64,000 nucleotides of DNA from JAKEFM01 sp035695825 (GCA_035695825.1 DASRRH010000029.1:1-64000); one strand, 5' to 3'; counted from the first letter of the stretch, positions 34,209 to 44,383 are shown. A program made the numbers and translations. The notes: generated by a model from the letters alone, not told the origin.

Positions 34209-35056
34209 GCCGCGGCGAGCTCGAGAAGCCACCGGCGCAGGATGTTGCCGGCCGCCCGACGGCGGTACGCGGCCGTCGATCGGACGTCGTCGATGGGGCG
34301 CACCTCGGCGGCGACGGAGAGGCCGGCCTCGTCGGCGAGCGCAGGGTCGAGGCGCCTCCCGCGGAGGAGGGCCTCGGTCCGGGGCAGCCGGATCGGCGTC
34401 GGCGCCAGGGATCCCGCCCCGATCCGGATCGACTCGAGCGCACCGTCGCGAACCCGTACGCAAGCCGCGAGGACGACCTTCGAGATCGCGTTCGCCGCGC
34501 GAGTCCCGACCTTCCGGAAGAGGAGCCGTTCCCCCGCGGGGATCGGAACGAGGATCCGGACCAGGAGCTCGTCGGGGCGAAGCGCGGTCCTCCGGTATCC
34601 GACGAAGAAGTCGTGGACGGAGAGGCGCCTCGTCCCCGACCGCGAGACGCATTCGACCTCCGCGTCGAGCGCGAGGAGGACGGGGAGGGTATCTCCCGCC
34701 GGGGAGGCGTTCGCGAGATTCCCGCCGAGGGTGCCTCGGTTCTGGATCTGGACGCCCCCGATCGTCGCCGCGGCCGCGACGAGGGAGGGGAGGTGGGCGC
34801 GGACGAGCGGATCGCGCTGGAGGTCGGTGTAGCTCTCGAGAGCGCCGATCGCGAGGACGCCTCCCTCGAGTCGGACGCCGCGCGGCTCCGGGAGCCTCCA
34901 GATGTCGAGGAGCGCTCGGCCGCGGAAAGTCCCCGCCTGGACGGCCACCATGACGTCCGTCCCGCCCGCGACGACGCGGACGTCGGGATCTCCCGTCGCG
35001 AGGGTCTCGACCGCATCGCCGAGGTCCCGGGCGACGACCGCTCGGAGAGCGGTCAA
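34205..35056 (-). CDS. Xanthine-dehydrogenase-type FAD-binding subunit
   Basis: 283 residues from a TTG start (TTGA overlap with the preceding subunit). The FAD-binding motifs VVAGGTDVMVAVQAG and IQNRGTLGGNLANASPAGDTLPVLLALDAEV are textbook for the CoxM/XdhB family. The C-terminal CO-dehydrogenase flavoprotein domain follows. It accepts electrons from the 2Fe-2S subunit. Confidence 0.92.
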   Translation of the reverse strand: MTALRAVVARDLGDAVETLATGDPDVRVVAGGTDVMVAVQAGTFRGRALLDIWRLPEPRGVRLEGGVLAIGALESYTDLQRDPLVRAHLPSLVAAAATIGGVQIQNRGTLGGNLANASPAGDTLPVLLALDAEVECVSRSGTRRLSVHDFFVGYRRTALRPDELLVRILVPIPAGERLLFRKVGTRAANAISKVVLAACVRVRDGALESIRIGAGSLAPTPIRLPRTEALLRGRRLDPALADEAGLSVAAEVRPIDDVRSTAAYRRRAAGNILRRWLLELAAA

Positions 35057-35511
35057 GGGGCCTCCCCCCGCGAGGCGCCGAGGACCGCCTCGTAGATCTT
35101 GACGTAGCCCGTGCAGCGGCAGAGGTTCCCCGCGAGCGCGACGCGAACTTCCTCGAGGGTGGGAGCCCCGTTCCTCCGCAGGAGCGACTCCGCCGCGAGG
35201 AGGAACCCCGGGGTGCAGATTCCGCACTGCGCGGCCCCTCGCTCGACGAACGCGCGCTGCAAGGAGGAGAGTTCTCTTCCGGACGAGAGCCCCTCGACCG
35301 TCGTCACCTCCTCTCCCTCGACCTGGCAGAGGGGGACGAGGCAGGAGTTGACGACCCGGTCGCCGATCAGGACGGAGCAGGCGCCGCACTCCCCCTCCCC
35401 GCACCCCTCTTTCGTCCCGGTGAGGCCGAGGTCGAGCCGCAGGACGTCGAGCAGCGGGCGCGCCGAGGTCTCGACCTCGACCCTCCGGCCGTTCACCACG
35501 AAGCCGGTCAT
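35053..35511 (-). CDS. Xanthine-dehydrogenase-type 2Fe-2S subunit
   Basis: 152 residues. The plant-ferredoxin-type cluster is GCGEGECGACSVLIGDRVVNSC, and the second, helical cluster domain has AAQCGICTPGF and AGNLCRCTGYVKIYEAV. This is the full set for CoxS/XdhC-type small subunits. Its ATG overlaps the end of the molybdenum subunit gene. Confidence 0.93.
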   Translation of the reverse strand: MTGFVVNGRRVEVETSARPLLDVLRLDLGLTGTKEGCGEGECGACSVLIGDRVVNSCLVPLCQVEGEEVTTVEGLSSGRELSSLQRAFVERGAAQCGICTPGFLLAAESLLRRNGAPTLEEVRVALAGNLCRCTGYVKIYEAVLGASRGEAP

Positions 35512-37715
35512 CCGGACGTCCCCTCGATCGCGCGGAGGACCTTCTCGGGGGTGAGCGGGATCTCGGGGACGAGCGCGCCGATCGCGTCGAACAGGGCGGA
35601 GGCGATCGCCGGGGCGGGCCCGTCGATCGGCAGCTCGCCGATCCCCTTCGCCCCGAAGGGCCCATGCGGGTAGGGCTTCTCGACGAGGACGGTCTCGATG
35701 GAGGGGGCGTCGAGCGTCGTCGGGACGATCGCCGTCGCCATCCGGTCCTCGCGCACGCGACCGTTCTCGTAGGTCACCCCCTCCACGGTCGCCCAGCCGA
35801 TCCCCTGGAGCGCCCCCCCCTCGACCTGTCCTTCGACGAGCGCCGGATGGATCGCGCGCCCCGCGTCCGCGGCCGCGACGAACCGGGTGATCGCGACCTC
35901 GCCCGTGTCGGTGTCCACGTCGACCTCGGCCACGTTGCACCCCCACCCGTAGACCGGGTAGGCGTCCCCCGTGTAGGTCGCCTCGTCGAACCGGACGCCC
36001 GCGGGGCTCGCGTAGGTCCGGTCGACCCGGAGCGCCCCGCGCTCGCGGAAGTGGGCGGCCGCGAGCTCCCGAGGGTCCCGCGAGGCGAGGCCCTTCCCCT
36101 CCCCAAAGCGCGCGAGCGCCCCGCGCAGGTCCTCCGCGGCCGCCGCGATCACCGCCCCGACGACCATGCAGGTTCGGGAGGCCACCGTCGGGCCGGAGTC
36201 GGGGACGCGCGACGTATCCGGCTCCTCGAGGTCGATCGCCTCGAGCGGAACGCCGAGCGCGTCGGCCGCGATCTGCGCGAAGATCGTCCGCGTCCCCTGT
36301 CCGATCTCCGTCGACGCCGCCAACACCCGGAACCGGCCGTCCCGGGCCTCGACCGCCGCCCGCCCCTTCAACCTCTCCTCCCCGCTGCCCGTGAATCCGG
36401 CCCCGTGGAGATAGAGGGAGACCCCGACGCCGCGCTTCTTCGGCGGGGGCGGCGGGGGGGTCGCCCGCGAGCGGTACCTCCCGACGGCGGCGTCGAGGAC
36501 CTCGTGCGCCGCGACGCTCCAGCGCAGGACCTGCCCGGTCGCCGTCGTGTCCCCCTCTCGCATGGCCCAGCGCCGGCGCAGCTCGACGGGATCGGCCCCG
36601 AGGGTCCGCGCGATCTTCGTCACGTGGAGCTCGAGGGCGAAGAGCGCCTGCGGCGCCCCGAATCCTCGGAACGCCCCATGGGGGGGGTGGTTCGTCGCGA
36701 CGACCCGCGAACGGATCCGGACGTTCTCGCATCGGTACGGCCCCGCCGCGTGGAGGGTCGCGCGCGAGAGGACGACCGGCGAGAGGGTCGCGTACGCTCC
36801 GCCGTCGAGCGTGAGATCGACGTCCATCCCGAGGAGCGACCCGTCGCGGAGGAGCGCCGTTCGATGGCGGACGCGAGAGGGATGCCGTTTCGTCGTCGCG
36901 AGGAGGTCCTCGTGCCGGTCGTAGACGATCTTCACGGGTCGCCCCGCCTTCCTCGCGAGGAGCGCCGCGTGCGCGGCGATCATCGAGGGGTACTCCTCCT
37001 TCCCTCCGAATCCCCCGCCCGTCGTCGTCTGGACGACGACGACCTTCTCGTCGGGGAGCCCGAGCGCGCGCTTGAGCGCCCGGTGGACGTAGTAAGGGCA
37101 CTGCATCGATCCTCGGACGACCACCCCTCCGTCCGGCCGCGGCTCGGCGATCATCCCCTGCGGCTCGATGTAGAGCTGCTCCTGGGGCCCCGTCGCGTAC
37201 TCCCCCTCGACGACGAGGTCGGCTCGACCGAACGCGGTCTCGACGTCCCCCTTCTTCACCTCGATCCGCTTGAAGACGTTGTCCTCGCCGTGGAGCAAGA
37301 CACGGGAAGCGAGCGCCTCCTCGACCGTGAGGACCGCCGGGAGCGGCTCCTCGACGACCGTGATGCGGGCCGCGGCCTCCTCCGCCTCCTCGGGCGTCGG
37401 AGCCGCGACGAGGGCGACCGGCTCCGCGACGTGCCGGATCACGCCGCGCGCGAGCACGGGCTGGTCGTCCTCGAGGAGGGCGAGGACGTTTTCCCCGGGG
37501 ACATCGGAGGCCTCGATGAAGACGAGGCGACTCCAGCCGAGCGAGGGGTCCCTCCGGATCTCGACGAGTCGGGCGTGGCGGTGCCGGCTCCGGATGGTCC
37601 GACCGAACCACATGCCGGGGAGGACGAGATCGTCGACGTACCGGGCGCGTCCGGTCACCTTCTCGATCCCGTCGAGCCGCGGCACCGAACGGCCGACGGA
37701 CGGGGGGGCGTCCAC
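35508..37715 (-). CDS. Xanthine-dehydrogenase-type molybdopterin subunit
   Basis: 735 residues from a GTG. It has VGRSVPRLDGIEKVTGRARYVDD at the start, TTTGGGFGGKEEYPS, the HGAFRGFGAPQALFALE loop, and GAKGIGELPIDGPAPAIASAL with the catalytic Glu. The active-site loop is GAFRGFG and not the AYxCSFR loop of form I CO dehydrogenase, so a hydroxylase for a purine or other N-heterocycle or aldehyde is more likely. First gene of a four-gene operon with subunits overlapping by 4 bases each. Confidence 0.92.
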   Translation of the reverse strand: MDAPPSVGRSVPRLDGIEKVTGRARYVDDLVLPGMWFGRTIRSRHRHARLVEIRRDPSLGWSRLVFIEASDVPGENVLALLEDDQPVLARGVIRHVAEPVALVAAPTPEEAEEAAARITVVEEPLPAVLTVEEALASRVLLHGEDNVFKRIEVKKGDVETAFGRADLVVEGEYATGPQEQLYIEPQGMIAEPRPDGGVVVRGSMQCPYYVHRALKRALGLPDEKVVVVQTTTGGGFGGKEEYPSMIAAHAALLARKAGRPVKIVYDRHEDLLATTKRHPSRVRHRTALLRDGSLLGMDVDLTLDGGAYATLSPVVLSRATLHAAGPYRCENVRIRSRVVATNHPPHGAFRGFGAPQALFALELHVTKIARTLGADPVELRRRWAMREGDTTATGQVLRWSVAAHEVLDAAVGRYRSRATPPPPPPKKRGVGVSLYLHGAGFTGSGEERLKGRAAVEARDGRFRVLAASTEIGQGTRTIFAQIAADALGVPLEAIDLEEPDTSRVPDSGPTVASRTCMVVGAVIAAAAEDLRGALARFGEGKGLASRDPRELAAAHFRERGALRVDRTYASPAGVRFDEATYTGDAYPVYGWGCNVAEVDVDTDTGEVAITRFVAAADAGRAIHPALVEGQVEGGALQGIGWATVEGVTYENGRVREDRMATAIVPTTLDAPSIETVLVEKPYPHGPFGAKGIGELPIDGPAPAIASALFDAIGALVPEIPLTPEKVLRAIEGTSG

Positions 37716-37768
37716 GCGGAGAGCCTATCCGAGCCGCGGCGGGGGGAAGCCGACGGGGATCGGTCGCG

Positions 37769-38605
37769 CTAGGAGGCGGGCTTCCGCGCCCGGACGAACG
37801 CGCTCGCAAGCGCCCCGTCCATCGCGGCAACGTCGGAGGCCGGGACGAAGGTCCCGCTCTCCGCCAGCATCCCCTCGAGGTCACTGCGGCGGAACACCCG
37901 GGTCGGCACGACCTCGATCTCGGCGAAGCCCGCCGCCGAGAGCTTCGCGCGGTACTCCTCCGCGTGAAGGGCCCCCGCGACGCAGCCGGCCCAGAGCTCG
38001 AGCGAACGGCGAACGGAAGCGGGCAGCTCCCGGAGGATCGCCATGTCCGAGACGGCGAAGCGTCCGCCGGGCCGGAGGACGCGGAAAGCCTCGCGAAGGA
38101 CGCGGTCCTTGTCCGTCGAGAGGTTGATCACGCAGTTCGAGACGACGACGTCGACCGAGCGGTCGGGAAGGGGAACGGCCTCGATCCTCCCCTTCAGGAA
38201 CTCGACGTTGCCGACGCCGGCCTCCCGCGCGTTCGCGCGCGCCAGCGCGAGCATCTCGTCGGTCATGTCGAGCCCGTAGGCCTTCCCCTTCGGACCGACG
38301 CGGCGGGCGGAGAGGAGGACGTCCGCCCCTCCGCCCGAGCCGAGGTCCAGCACGACGTCGCCCGGCCGGAGCTCCGTGAGCGCCGTCGGGTTGCCGCAGC
38401 CGAGCGAGGCGCGGAGCGCCGCTTCGGGAAGGAGGGCGGCTTCTTCCTCCGCGTAGAGGGCGCGCGTGATCGGATCCGTCGAGGGATCGCCGCCACAGCA
38501 GGCGGCCTTCCCCGAGGCCGCCCGGCGCGCGGCGTCGGCGTACTTGCGGGAGACCGCCTCGCGGATCGCCGCGTCCTCGCTTCCGCTCCTGTCGGCATCG
38601 GCCAT
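37769..38605 (-). CDS. arsM: Arsenite S-adenosylmethionine methyltransferase
   Basis: 278 residues. SAM motif VVLDLGSGGGADVLLSARRVG, and the ArsM Cys set: Cys36/37 (KAACCGG), Cys70 (SLGCGNP), Cys158 (VSNCVINLS) and Cys208 (WAGCVAG), matching the four catalytic cysteines of characterised enzymes. It methylates As(III) to volatile or less bound forms, and is cytoplasmic. No ArsR or other ars gene is adjacent. Confidence 0.93.
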   Translation of the reverse strand: MADADRSGSEDAAIREAVSRKYADAARRAASGKAACCGGDPSTDPITRALYAEEEAALLPEAALRASLGCGNPTALTELRPGDVVLDLGSGGGADVLLSARRVGPKGKAYGLDMTDEMLALARANAREAGVGNVEFLKGRIEAVPLPDRSVDVVVSNCVINLSTDKDRVLREAFRVLRPGGRFAVSDMAILRELPASVRRSLELWAGCVAGALHAEEYRAKLSAAGFAEIEVVPTRVFRRSDLEGMLAESGTFVPASDVAAMDGALASAFVRARKPAS

Positions 38606-38687
38606 GGGGAGAATCGAGAGGGGAGCCCGCCCGGTGGGAAGGGGGAGCCCGAGGGAGTGCCCTCCTAGGCCGGGAGCGGGCGGGTTT

Positions 38688-40055
38688 CTAGGCCCCCTCG
38701 CGCCGGACCGACCGTTCCTCGATCGGGACGAACTCGCGGCGGCCCGGCCCGCAGTAGATCTGGCGGGGACGGGCGATCTTCTGCTCGGGGTCGAGGAGCG
38801 ACTCCTGCCACTGCGCGATCCAGCCCGAGGTGCGCGGGATCGCGAAGAGAACCGGGAACATGTCCACGGGGAAGTCCATCGCCTGGTAGATCAGCCCCGA
38901 GTAGAAGTCGACGTTCGGGTAGAGCTTCCGCGAGGCGAAGTACTCGTCCTCGAGGGCGATCCGCTCGAGCTCGAGGGCGATGTCGAGGAGGGGGTTTCGC
39001 CCCGTGAAGGAGAAGACCTGGTCGGCGATCTTCTTGATGATCCGCGCCCGCGGATCGTAGTTCTTGTAGACGCGGTGGCCGAAGCCCATGAGCTTGCGCT
39101 CGCCGGCCTTCACCCGCTTGAGGAAGTCCGGGACCCGGTCCTTCCCGCCGATCTCGCGCAGCATCCGCAGCACCGCCTCGTTCGCACCGCCGTGGAGGGG
39201 GCCGTAGAGCGCCGCCGTCGCCGCTGCGATCGCGGAGTAGGGGTCGACCTGCGAGGAGCCCACCGCCCGCATGGCGTTCGCCGAGCAATTCTGCTCGTGG
39301 TCGGCGTGGAGGATGAAAAGGACGTCGAGCGCCCGCTCGAGGACCGGGTGCGGCTGGTAGCGGGGCTCCGTCATCTTGAACAGCATGTTGAGGAAGTTCC
39401 CGGTGTAGGAGAGCTCGTTGTCGGGATAGATGTACGGCAGCCCTCGGCTGTGACGGTAGGCGAAGGCGGCGAGCGTGGCCATCTTCCCGATGAGCCGGTA
39501 GGTCTGGAGCTCGCGCGAGGCGGGGTCGAAGATCGCCTTCGCGTCGGGGTAGAAGGTCGAGAGCGCGGCGACGGTCGAGACGAGCATCCCCATCGGGTGC
39601 GCGTCGTAGTGAAACCCGTCGATGTACTTCTTGATGTTCTCGTGGAGGATCGTGTGGTGGGTGATGTTCGTCTGCCAGCGCTCGAGCTCGTCGCGGGTCG
39701 GGAGCTCCCCCTTGATGATGAGGAAGGCCGTCTCGAGGTAGGTCGACTTCTCGGCGAGGTCCTCGATCGGGAAGCCGCGGTACCAGAGGATCCCCTTCTC
39801 CCCGTCGATGAAGGTGACGGCGCTCCGGCAGGAAGCCGTGTTCGCGAAGGCCGGGTCGTAGGACATGAGGCCGAAATCCTCGGGCCCGGCCCGGACCTGC
39901 CGAAGGTCCATCGCGCGGATGGTCCCCTCGCGGATCGGGATCTCGTAGGTCTTCCCGTTCCGGTTGTCCGTGATCGTGAGCGTCTCGCGGCGACCGGGCG
40001 GCGCGCTCGGCGCCGCGGCGGGGGAGGGGTGGGCGACTTCGGCTTTCGGGTTCAC
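38688..40055 (-). CDS. gltA: Citrate synthase, hexameric type
   Basis: 455 residues. First enzyme of the TCA cycle. Seen: DPAFANTASCRSAVTFIDGEKGILWYRGFPIEDLA, IDGFHYDAHPMGMLVSTVAALSTF, active-site His region HADHEQNCSANAMRAVGSSQVDPY and LYGPLHGGANEAVLRML, GFGHRVYKNYDPRA, and GLIYQAMDFPVDMFPVLFAIPRTSGWIAQW. Slightly longer than E. coli GltA owing to a Pro/Ala-rich N-terminus. Confidence 0.96.
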   Translation of the reverse strand: MNPKAEVAHPSPAAAPSAPPGRRETLTITDNRNGKTYEIPIREGTIRAMDLRQVRAGPEDFGLMSYDPAFANTASCRSAVTFIDGEKGILWYRGFPIEDLAEKSTYLETAFLIIKGELPTRDELERWQTNITHHTILHENIKKYIDGFHYDAHPMGMLVSTVAALSTFYPDAKAIFDPASRELQTYRLIGKMATLAAFAYRHSRGLPYIYPDNELSYTGNFLNMLFKMTEPRYQPHPVLERALDVLFILHADHEQNCSANAMRAVGSSQVDPYSAIAAATAALYGPLHGGANEAVLRMLREIGGKDRVPDFLKRVKAGERKLMGFGHRVYKNYDPRARIIKKIADQVFSFTGRNPLLDIALELERIALEDEYFASRKLYPNVDFYSGLIYQAMDFPVDMFPVLFAIPRTSGWIAQWQESLLDPEQKIARPRQIYCGPGRREFVPIEERSVRREGA

Positions 40056-40197
40056 GACCGGCGCTCCGCGCGGCAGGGGGTCTCTTGGAACGGGAGCATT
40101 CTCTCCGGAGTCGGCTCCCGAATCGACCCGCCTCCGGGCGCCCCTCCGGGGCGGGCGGGGGTTCGAACGCGGAGGCGCGGGAGTCGGGCGCGGGCGC

Positions 40198-41916
40198 CTA
40201 TTCCCCGGGAGTGCGGTAGGGGAGGTACTCCGGGGTCCACATCGCGGTCTCGATCCTCCGGCGCAGCGTCGGTTCGTCCGCCGCGTCCCCGAGTCCGGCG
40301 TCTCCCGCCTCCCGCGCGACGGCGAGGGCGACCTCGGCGGCGGCCCGGCGGACCTCGCCGACGGGGGGGAGGAGCCTCCCTTCCTGGATCGAGGAGAGCG
40401 GGACGAACTCCGCCAGCGCGCGCGCCGCCGCGAGGAACATGCGGTCGGTCACCCGACGCGCGCGGGAGACGATCGCGCCAAGTCCGACCCCCGGAAAGAT
40501 GAAGACGTTGTTCGCTTGGGCGACCGGGACGGGCCGTCCCTCGTGAAAAACCGGGGGGAAGGGGGACCCCGTGGCGAGGAGCGCGCGACCCTCCGTCCAT
40601 CGGACGGCCTGCTCGGGAGTGCACTCGGCGTTGGCCGTCGGATTGCTCAGCATGAAGACGACGGGACGCGCGCATCCCGCCGCGAGCGCGCGGAGGGCCT
40701 CCTCGGGGAACGATCCGCCGACGCCGCTCGTTCCGATCAGCACGCTCGGGCGCGCGTTCCGGATCACGTCGAGGAGCCCGATCCGCTCGCGATCCGACAC
40801 CTTCCAGCGGGAGACCTCCTCGGGGTCGCGCGAGAATTCGTGCTGGTGGTCGGCGAGGCCCGCCATCCCCTTCCGGAGGAGCCCCTTGCTCCCGAGCATC
40901 CAGATCCGCCGCAGCCCGTCGCGGCGGGGGAGACCTTCCTCTTCCATGGCCTGGAGGAGCTGGTGGGCGATGCCGGCTCCCGCCTGCCCCGCGCCGAGGG
41001 AGACGTAGGTGTGATCGCGGAGCCGCGTGCCGAGGGCGCGCATCGCCCCGATCAGGGCGGCGAGGGTCACGGCCCCCGTCCCCTCGATGTCGTCGTCGAA
41101 GGAGCAGACCCGCTCCCGGTACCGGTCGAGGAGGCGGAAGGCGTTCCCCTTGCCGAAGTCCTCCCACTGGAGGACGGCTTTCGGGTGGACCTTCGCCACC
41201 GCCTCGACGAACGCATCCAGGAAGGAGTCGTACTCCGCGCCCCGGATCCGGCGGCGCCGCGTCCCGACGTAGAGCGGGTCCTGGAGCAGCTCCTCGTTCT
41301 CCGTGCCGACGTCCAGGACGACCGGGAGCGTCCGCGAGGGGTGGATGCCGGCGGCGAGGACGTAGAGGCAGATCTTCCCGACCGCGATGCCGATCCCGCC
41401 GGCGCCGAGGTCCCCGAGGCCGAGGACTCGCTCCCCGTCCGTGCAGACGATCAGGTCGACCTCCTCCGAGGGGGCGTTCCGGAGGACCGTCTCGAGGCGG
41501 TCCTTCAGGTCCGGAGTGAGGTAGAGGCCCCGCGGCCGGCGGTAGAGGTGGGAGTACTCCTTGCAGGCCGCCCCGACCGTCGGGGTGTAGACGATCGGCA
41601 TCATCTCCTCGACGTGCTCGAGGAGGAGGCGGTAGAAGAGCGTCTCGTTGCGGTCCTGCAGCGCCACGAGGAAGACGTACTTCTCGATGTCGGAGGACTT
41701 GCGGCGGAAGTTCTGGTGGACGCGGGCGAGCTGGCGCTCGATCGTCGAGACCACCGGAGGCACGAGCCCCTCGAGATCGAATCGCCGGCGCTCCTCCGGC
41801 GTGAAGGCGCTCCCCTTGTTGTAGACCGGATACTCGAGCAGCATCGAGCCGCGGAAGGGGATCTCGACGTAGCGCTCGCCCGTCCGCGGATCCGACTTGA
41901 CCGTATGGCGGTACAT
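40198..41916 (-). CDS. NAD-dependent malic enzyme (oxaloacetate-decarboxylating)
   Basis: 572 residues from the ATG at 41916, matching the large SfcA/MaeA class. Motifs: FYRLLLEHVEEMMPIVYTPTVG, YLTPDLKDR, VCTDGERVLGLGDLGAGGIGIAVGK, the metal-site ELLQDPLYVG region with FEDFG-like WEDFGKGNAFRLLDRY, DDIEGTGAVTLAAL, and VSLGAGQAGAGIAHQL. Converts malate to pyruvate and CO2. It is followed by the citrate synthase gene. Confidence 0.95.
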   Translation of the reverse strand: MYRHTVKSDPRTGERYVEIPFRGSMLLEYPVYNKGSAFTPEERRRFDLEGLVPPVVSTIERQLARVHQNFRRKSSDIEKYVFLVALQDRNETLFYRLLLEHVEEMMPIVYTPTVGAACKEYSHLYRRPRGLYLTPDLKDRLETVLRNAPSEEVDLIVCTDGERVLGLGDLGAGGIGIAVGKICLYVLAAGIHPSRTLPVVLDVGTENEELLQDPLYVGTRRRRIRGAEYDSFLDAFVEAVAKVHPKAVLQWEDFGKGNAFRLLDRYRERVCSFDDDIEGTGAVTLAALIGAMRALGTRLRDHTYVSLGAGQAGAGIAHQLLQAMEEEGLPRRDGLRRIWMLGSKGLLRKGMAGLADHQHEFSRDPEEVSRWKVSDRERIGLLDVIRNARPSVLIGTSGVGGSFPEEALRALAAGCARPVVFMLSNPTANAECTPEQAVRWTEGRALLATGSPFPPVFHEGRPVPVAQANNVFIFPGVGLGAIVSRARRVTDRMFLAAARALAEFVPLSSIQEGRLLPPVGEVRRAAAEVALAVAREAGDAGLGDAADEPTLRRRIETAMWTPEYLPYRTPGE

Positions 41917-42072
41917 GGGGTCTCCCGGAAAAGCCGGGAGCGTAGCACGGGGTGGCGCCCGGCACCCGCCGGGGGAGGGAGGGGGCGGCCCCTCCCGCGC
42001 GCCTCCCGTCGCGCCGAGGGACCGGGTCACCGCGGGAGCCTGCCGTCCTTACGATTCGCGCGGAGGCCAGAG

Positions 42073-43275
42073 ATGAACCCGGTTCGCTTCGCTCTCCTCT
42101 GGGCGATCGTCCCCGTTCCCGCGCCCGCCGGAGCGTCGACGCAGGAGAGACCGCCCGCGTTCGCCACCGCCTGGGAAGAGCTCGCCCGGGCCTTCCGCGC
42201 GGGGGTCGAGGAGCGCGGCATCGTCGGCGCGTCCCTCCTCGTCCTCCACCGCGGGGAGGTCGTCGGCGAGGCCTGCCACGGACACCAGGACGCGGATCGC
42301 AAGCGCCCCGTCGGGGAGGAGACCGCCTTCCACTGGGCCTCGATCACGAAGACCTTCACGGCCGTCGCGGTGATGCGGCTCCGCGACCAGGGCTCGCTCT
42401 CCCTCGACGACCCGGCCGTCCGACACGTGCCGGAACTCCGCGAGGTCCACTCCCCCTTCGGAAGCGTCGAGCGGATCACGCTCCGCCACCTGATGAGCCA
42501 CAGCGCGGGCTTCCGCGACCGCACGTGGCCGTGGGGAGGGGACCAGCCGTGGCACCCCTTCGAGCCGACGCGCTGGGACCAGATCGTCGCGATGATGCCC
42601 TACACGGACGTCCGCTTCGAGCCGGGGACCCGCTACGCCTACTCGAACCCCGGCCTCGTCTTCCTCGGGCGGACGGTCGAGGCCCGCACGGGCGAGGACT
42701 ACGAGACGCACGTCGAGAAGAACCTCCTCCGTCCCCTCGGCATGCGCCGCGCCTACTTCGACAAGGCCCCTTGGCACCTGCTCCCGAATCGCTCGCACAG
42801 CTTCGAGCGCGGCGCCTCGGGACTGCGCGAGCTTCCCTTCGACTTCGACACGGGGATCACCGTGAGCAACGGGGGGCTGAACGCCCCGCTCCGCGACCTG
42901 GCGCTGTGGCTCGACTTCCTCCTCGGCAACCCGGAGCGCTCGGGGCTGCACGAGGGGCTTCTCCGGCGCGCCTCGCTCGAGGAGATGTTCCGGCCCGTCG
43001 TCCCCCTCGACCCCGCCCGGAGGGACGGCGACGCGATGGGGCTCTCCTTCTTCCTCGAGAAGCGCCGCGGCTACGACCTCGTCGCGCACAGCGGCGGGCA
43101 GAACGGCTTCGTGAGCCACTTCTACCTCCACCTCCCCTCGCGCGCGGCGCTCCTCCTCGCCTTCAACACGAACGTGCTCGCCGAGGCAGGGGGGGAGGAG
43201 GCGACGACTTCGGCGCTCGACCGCCGACTCCTCGACCTCTTCCTCGCCTCGGTCCTCCCGGCGCTCGCCCGCTGA
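42073..43275 (+). CDS. Exported serine hydrolase of the beta-lactamase/class C family
   Basis: 400 residues with a signal peptide. The penicilloyl-serine-transferase triad is visible: SITK at residues 90-93 (HWASITKTFTAVAVM), YSN in RYAYSNPGLVFLG, and HSGG in LVAHSGGQNGF. RITLRHLMSHSAGF is also typical. Such proteins are esterases or DD-peptidases more often than true beta-lactamases. Confidence 0.9.
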   Translation: MNPVRFALLWAIVPVPAPAGASTQERPPAFATAWEELARAFRAGVEERGIVGASLLVLHRGEVVGEACHGHQDADRKRPVGEETAFHWASITKTFTAVAVMRLRDQGSLSLDDPAVRHVPELREVHSPFGSVERITLRHLMSHSAGFRDRTWPWGGDQPWHPFEPTRWDQIVAMMPYTDVRFEPGTRYAYSNPGLVFLGRTVEARTGEDYETHVEKNLLRPLGMRRAYFDKAPWHLLPNRSHSFERGASGLRELPFDFDTGITVSNGGLNAPLRDLALWLDFLLGNPERSGLHEGLLRRASLEEMFRPVVPLDPARRDGDAMGLSFFLEKRRGYDLVAHSGGQNGFVSHFYLHLPSRAALLLAFNTNVLAEAGGEEATTSALDRRLLDLFLASVLPALAR

Positions 43276-43300
43276 CTCGGGGCTCGGGTCGCTCCCCCCC

Positions 43301-44383
43301 TCACCCCTTCGCGCGCGCCGCCTCCGCCTTGAACCTCGCGATCTCCTCGAGGAGGGCGGGGACCAGCTCCGACTCCTTCACCCTCTTCACGAGCTCCCCG
43401 CGCCGGTAGATCGCGCCGACCCCGCGCGCGCCGGCGACTCCGATGTCCGCCTCGCGGGCTTCCCCCGGCCCGTTCACGGCGCAGCCGAGGACGGAGATCT
43501 TCACGGGAATCTTCTCGCCGTGGAGCTTCGCCTCGATCTCCCTCACGAGTTTCTCGAGATCGATCTCGATGCGGCCGCAGGTCGGGCAGGCGATCAGTTC
43601 CGGGGTCGTGACGCGCCGGCCGCTCGCCTTGAGGATGTCGTAGGCGACCTTGACCTCCTCGACCGGATCCACGGAGAGGGAGATCCGGATCGTGTCTCCG
43701 ATCCCGTCGAGGAGGAGGGGCCCGAGCCCGACCGCCGACTTGATCGAGGCGTAGGGGGGGAGGCCCGCCTCCGTGATCCCGAGGTGGAGCGGGATGTCGG
43801 TCTTCTCCGCGAAGAGCCGGTTCGCCTTCACGGCCGAGGAGGTGTCCGTCGACTTGATCGAGACGATGATCGGCCGGAAGTCGAGCTCCTCGAGCATCGC
43901 GACGTGGCGGAGGGCCGACTCGACCATCGCCTCCGGGGTGGGATAGCCGAACTTCTCGAGCAGGTCGCGCTCGACGGAGCCCGAGTTGACGCCGATCCGG
44001 ATCGGGACGCCCGCGTCCCTCGCGGCCCTCACGACCTCCTGGACCTTCGCCTTCCCCCCGATGTTGCCGGGGTTCAGGCGCACCTTGTCGACGCCCGAGG
44101 CGATCGCCTTCAGGGCGAAGCGGTGGTTGAAGTGGATGTCCGCGACGAGGGGGACCCGGCACGCTTTCTTGATCTCCGCGAGGGAATCGGCCGCGGCGGT
44201 GTTCGGCACCGCGACCCGGACGATCTCGCAACCGGCGTCCTCGAGTCGTCGGATCTGCTCCTTCGTCGCGTCCCGGTCCTCCGTCCGGGTCGAGCACATC
44301 GACTGGACGCGGATGGGATGCTCCCCCCCGATCGTGAAGGGACCGAGGCGGACTTCGCGGGTCTTGCGACGGGGGACGTACAA
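43301..44383 (-). CDS. ispG: 4-hydroxy-3-methylbut-2-enyl diphosphate synthase
   Basis: MEP pathway enzyme just before IspH. 360 residues from a TTG. VQSMCSTRTEDRDAT, VPLVADIHFNHRFALKA, VDKVRLNPGNIGG, HLGITEAGLPPYASIKSAVGLG, and the [4Fe-4S] ligands in LIACPTCGRIEIDL and ISVLGCAVNGPGEA. It is the short, single-barrel bacterial form. Confidence 0.95.
   Translation of the reverse strand: MYVPRRKTREVRLGPFTIGGEHPIRVQSMCSTRTEDRDATKEQIRRLEDAGCEIVRVAVPNTAAADSLAEIKKACRVPLVADIHFNHRFALKAIASGVDKVRLNPGNIGGKAKVQEVVRAARDAGVPIRIGVNSGSVERDLLEKFGYPTPEAMVESALRHVAMLEELDFRPIIVSIKSTDTSSAVKANRLFAEKTDIPLHLGITEAGLPPYASIKSAVGLGPLLLDGIGDTIRISLSVDPVEEVKVAYDILKASGRRVTTPELIACPTCGRIEIDLEKLVREIEAKLHGEKIPVKISVLGCAVNGPGEAREADIGVAGARGVGAIYRRGELVKRVKESELVPALLEEIARFKAEAARAKG

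Noticed and set aside
35508..37715. Form I CO dehydrogenase (coxL)
   Set aside because: The active-site loop is GAFRGFG, not AYxCSFR, so a xanthine-dehydrogenase-type hydroxylase is more likely.
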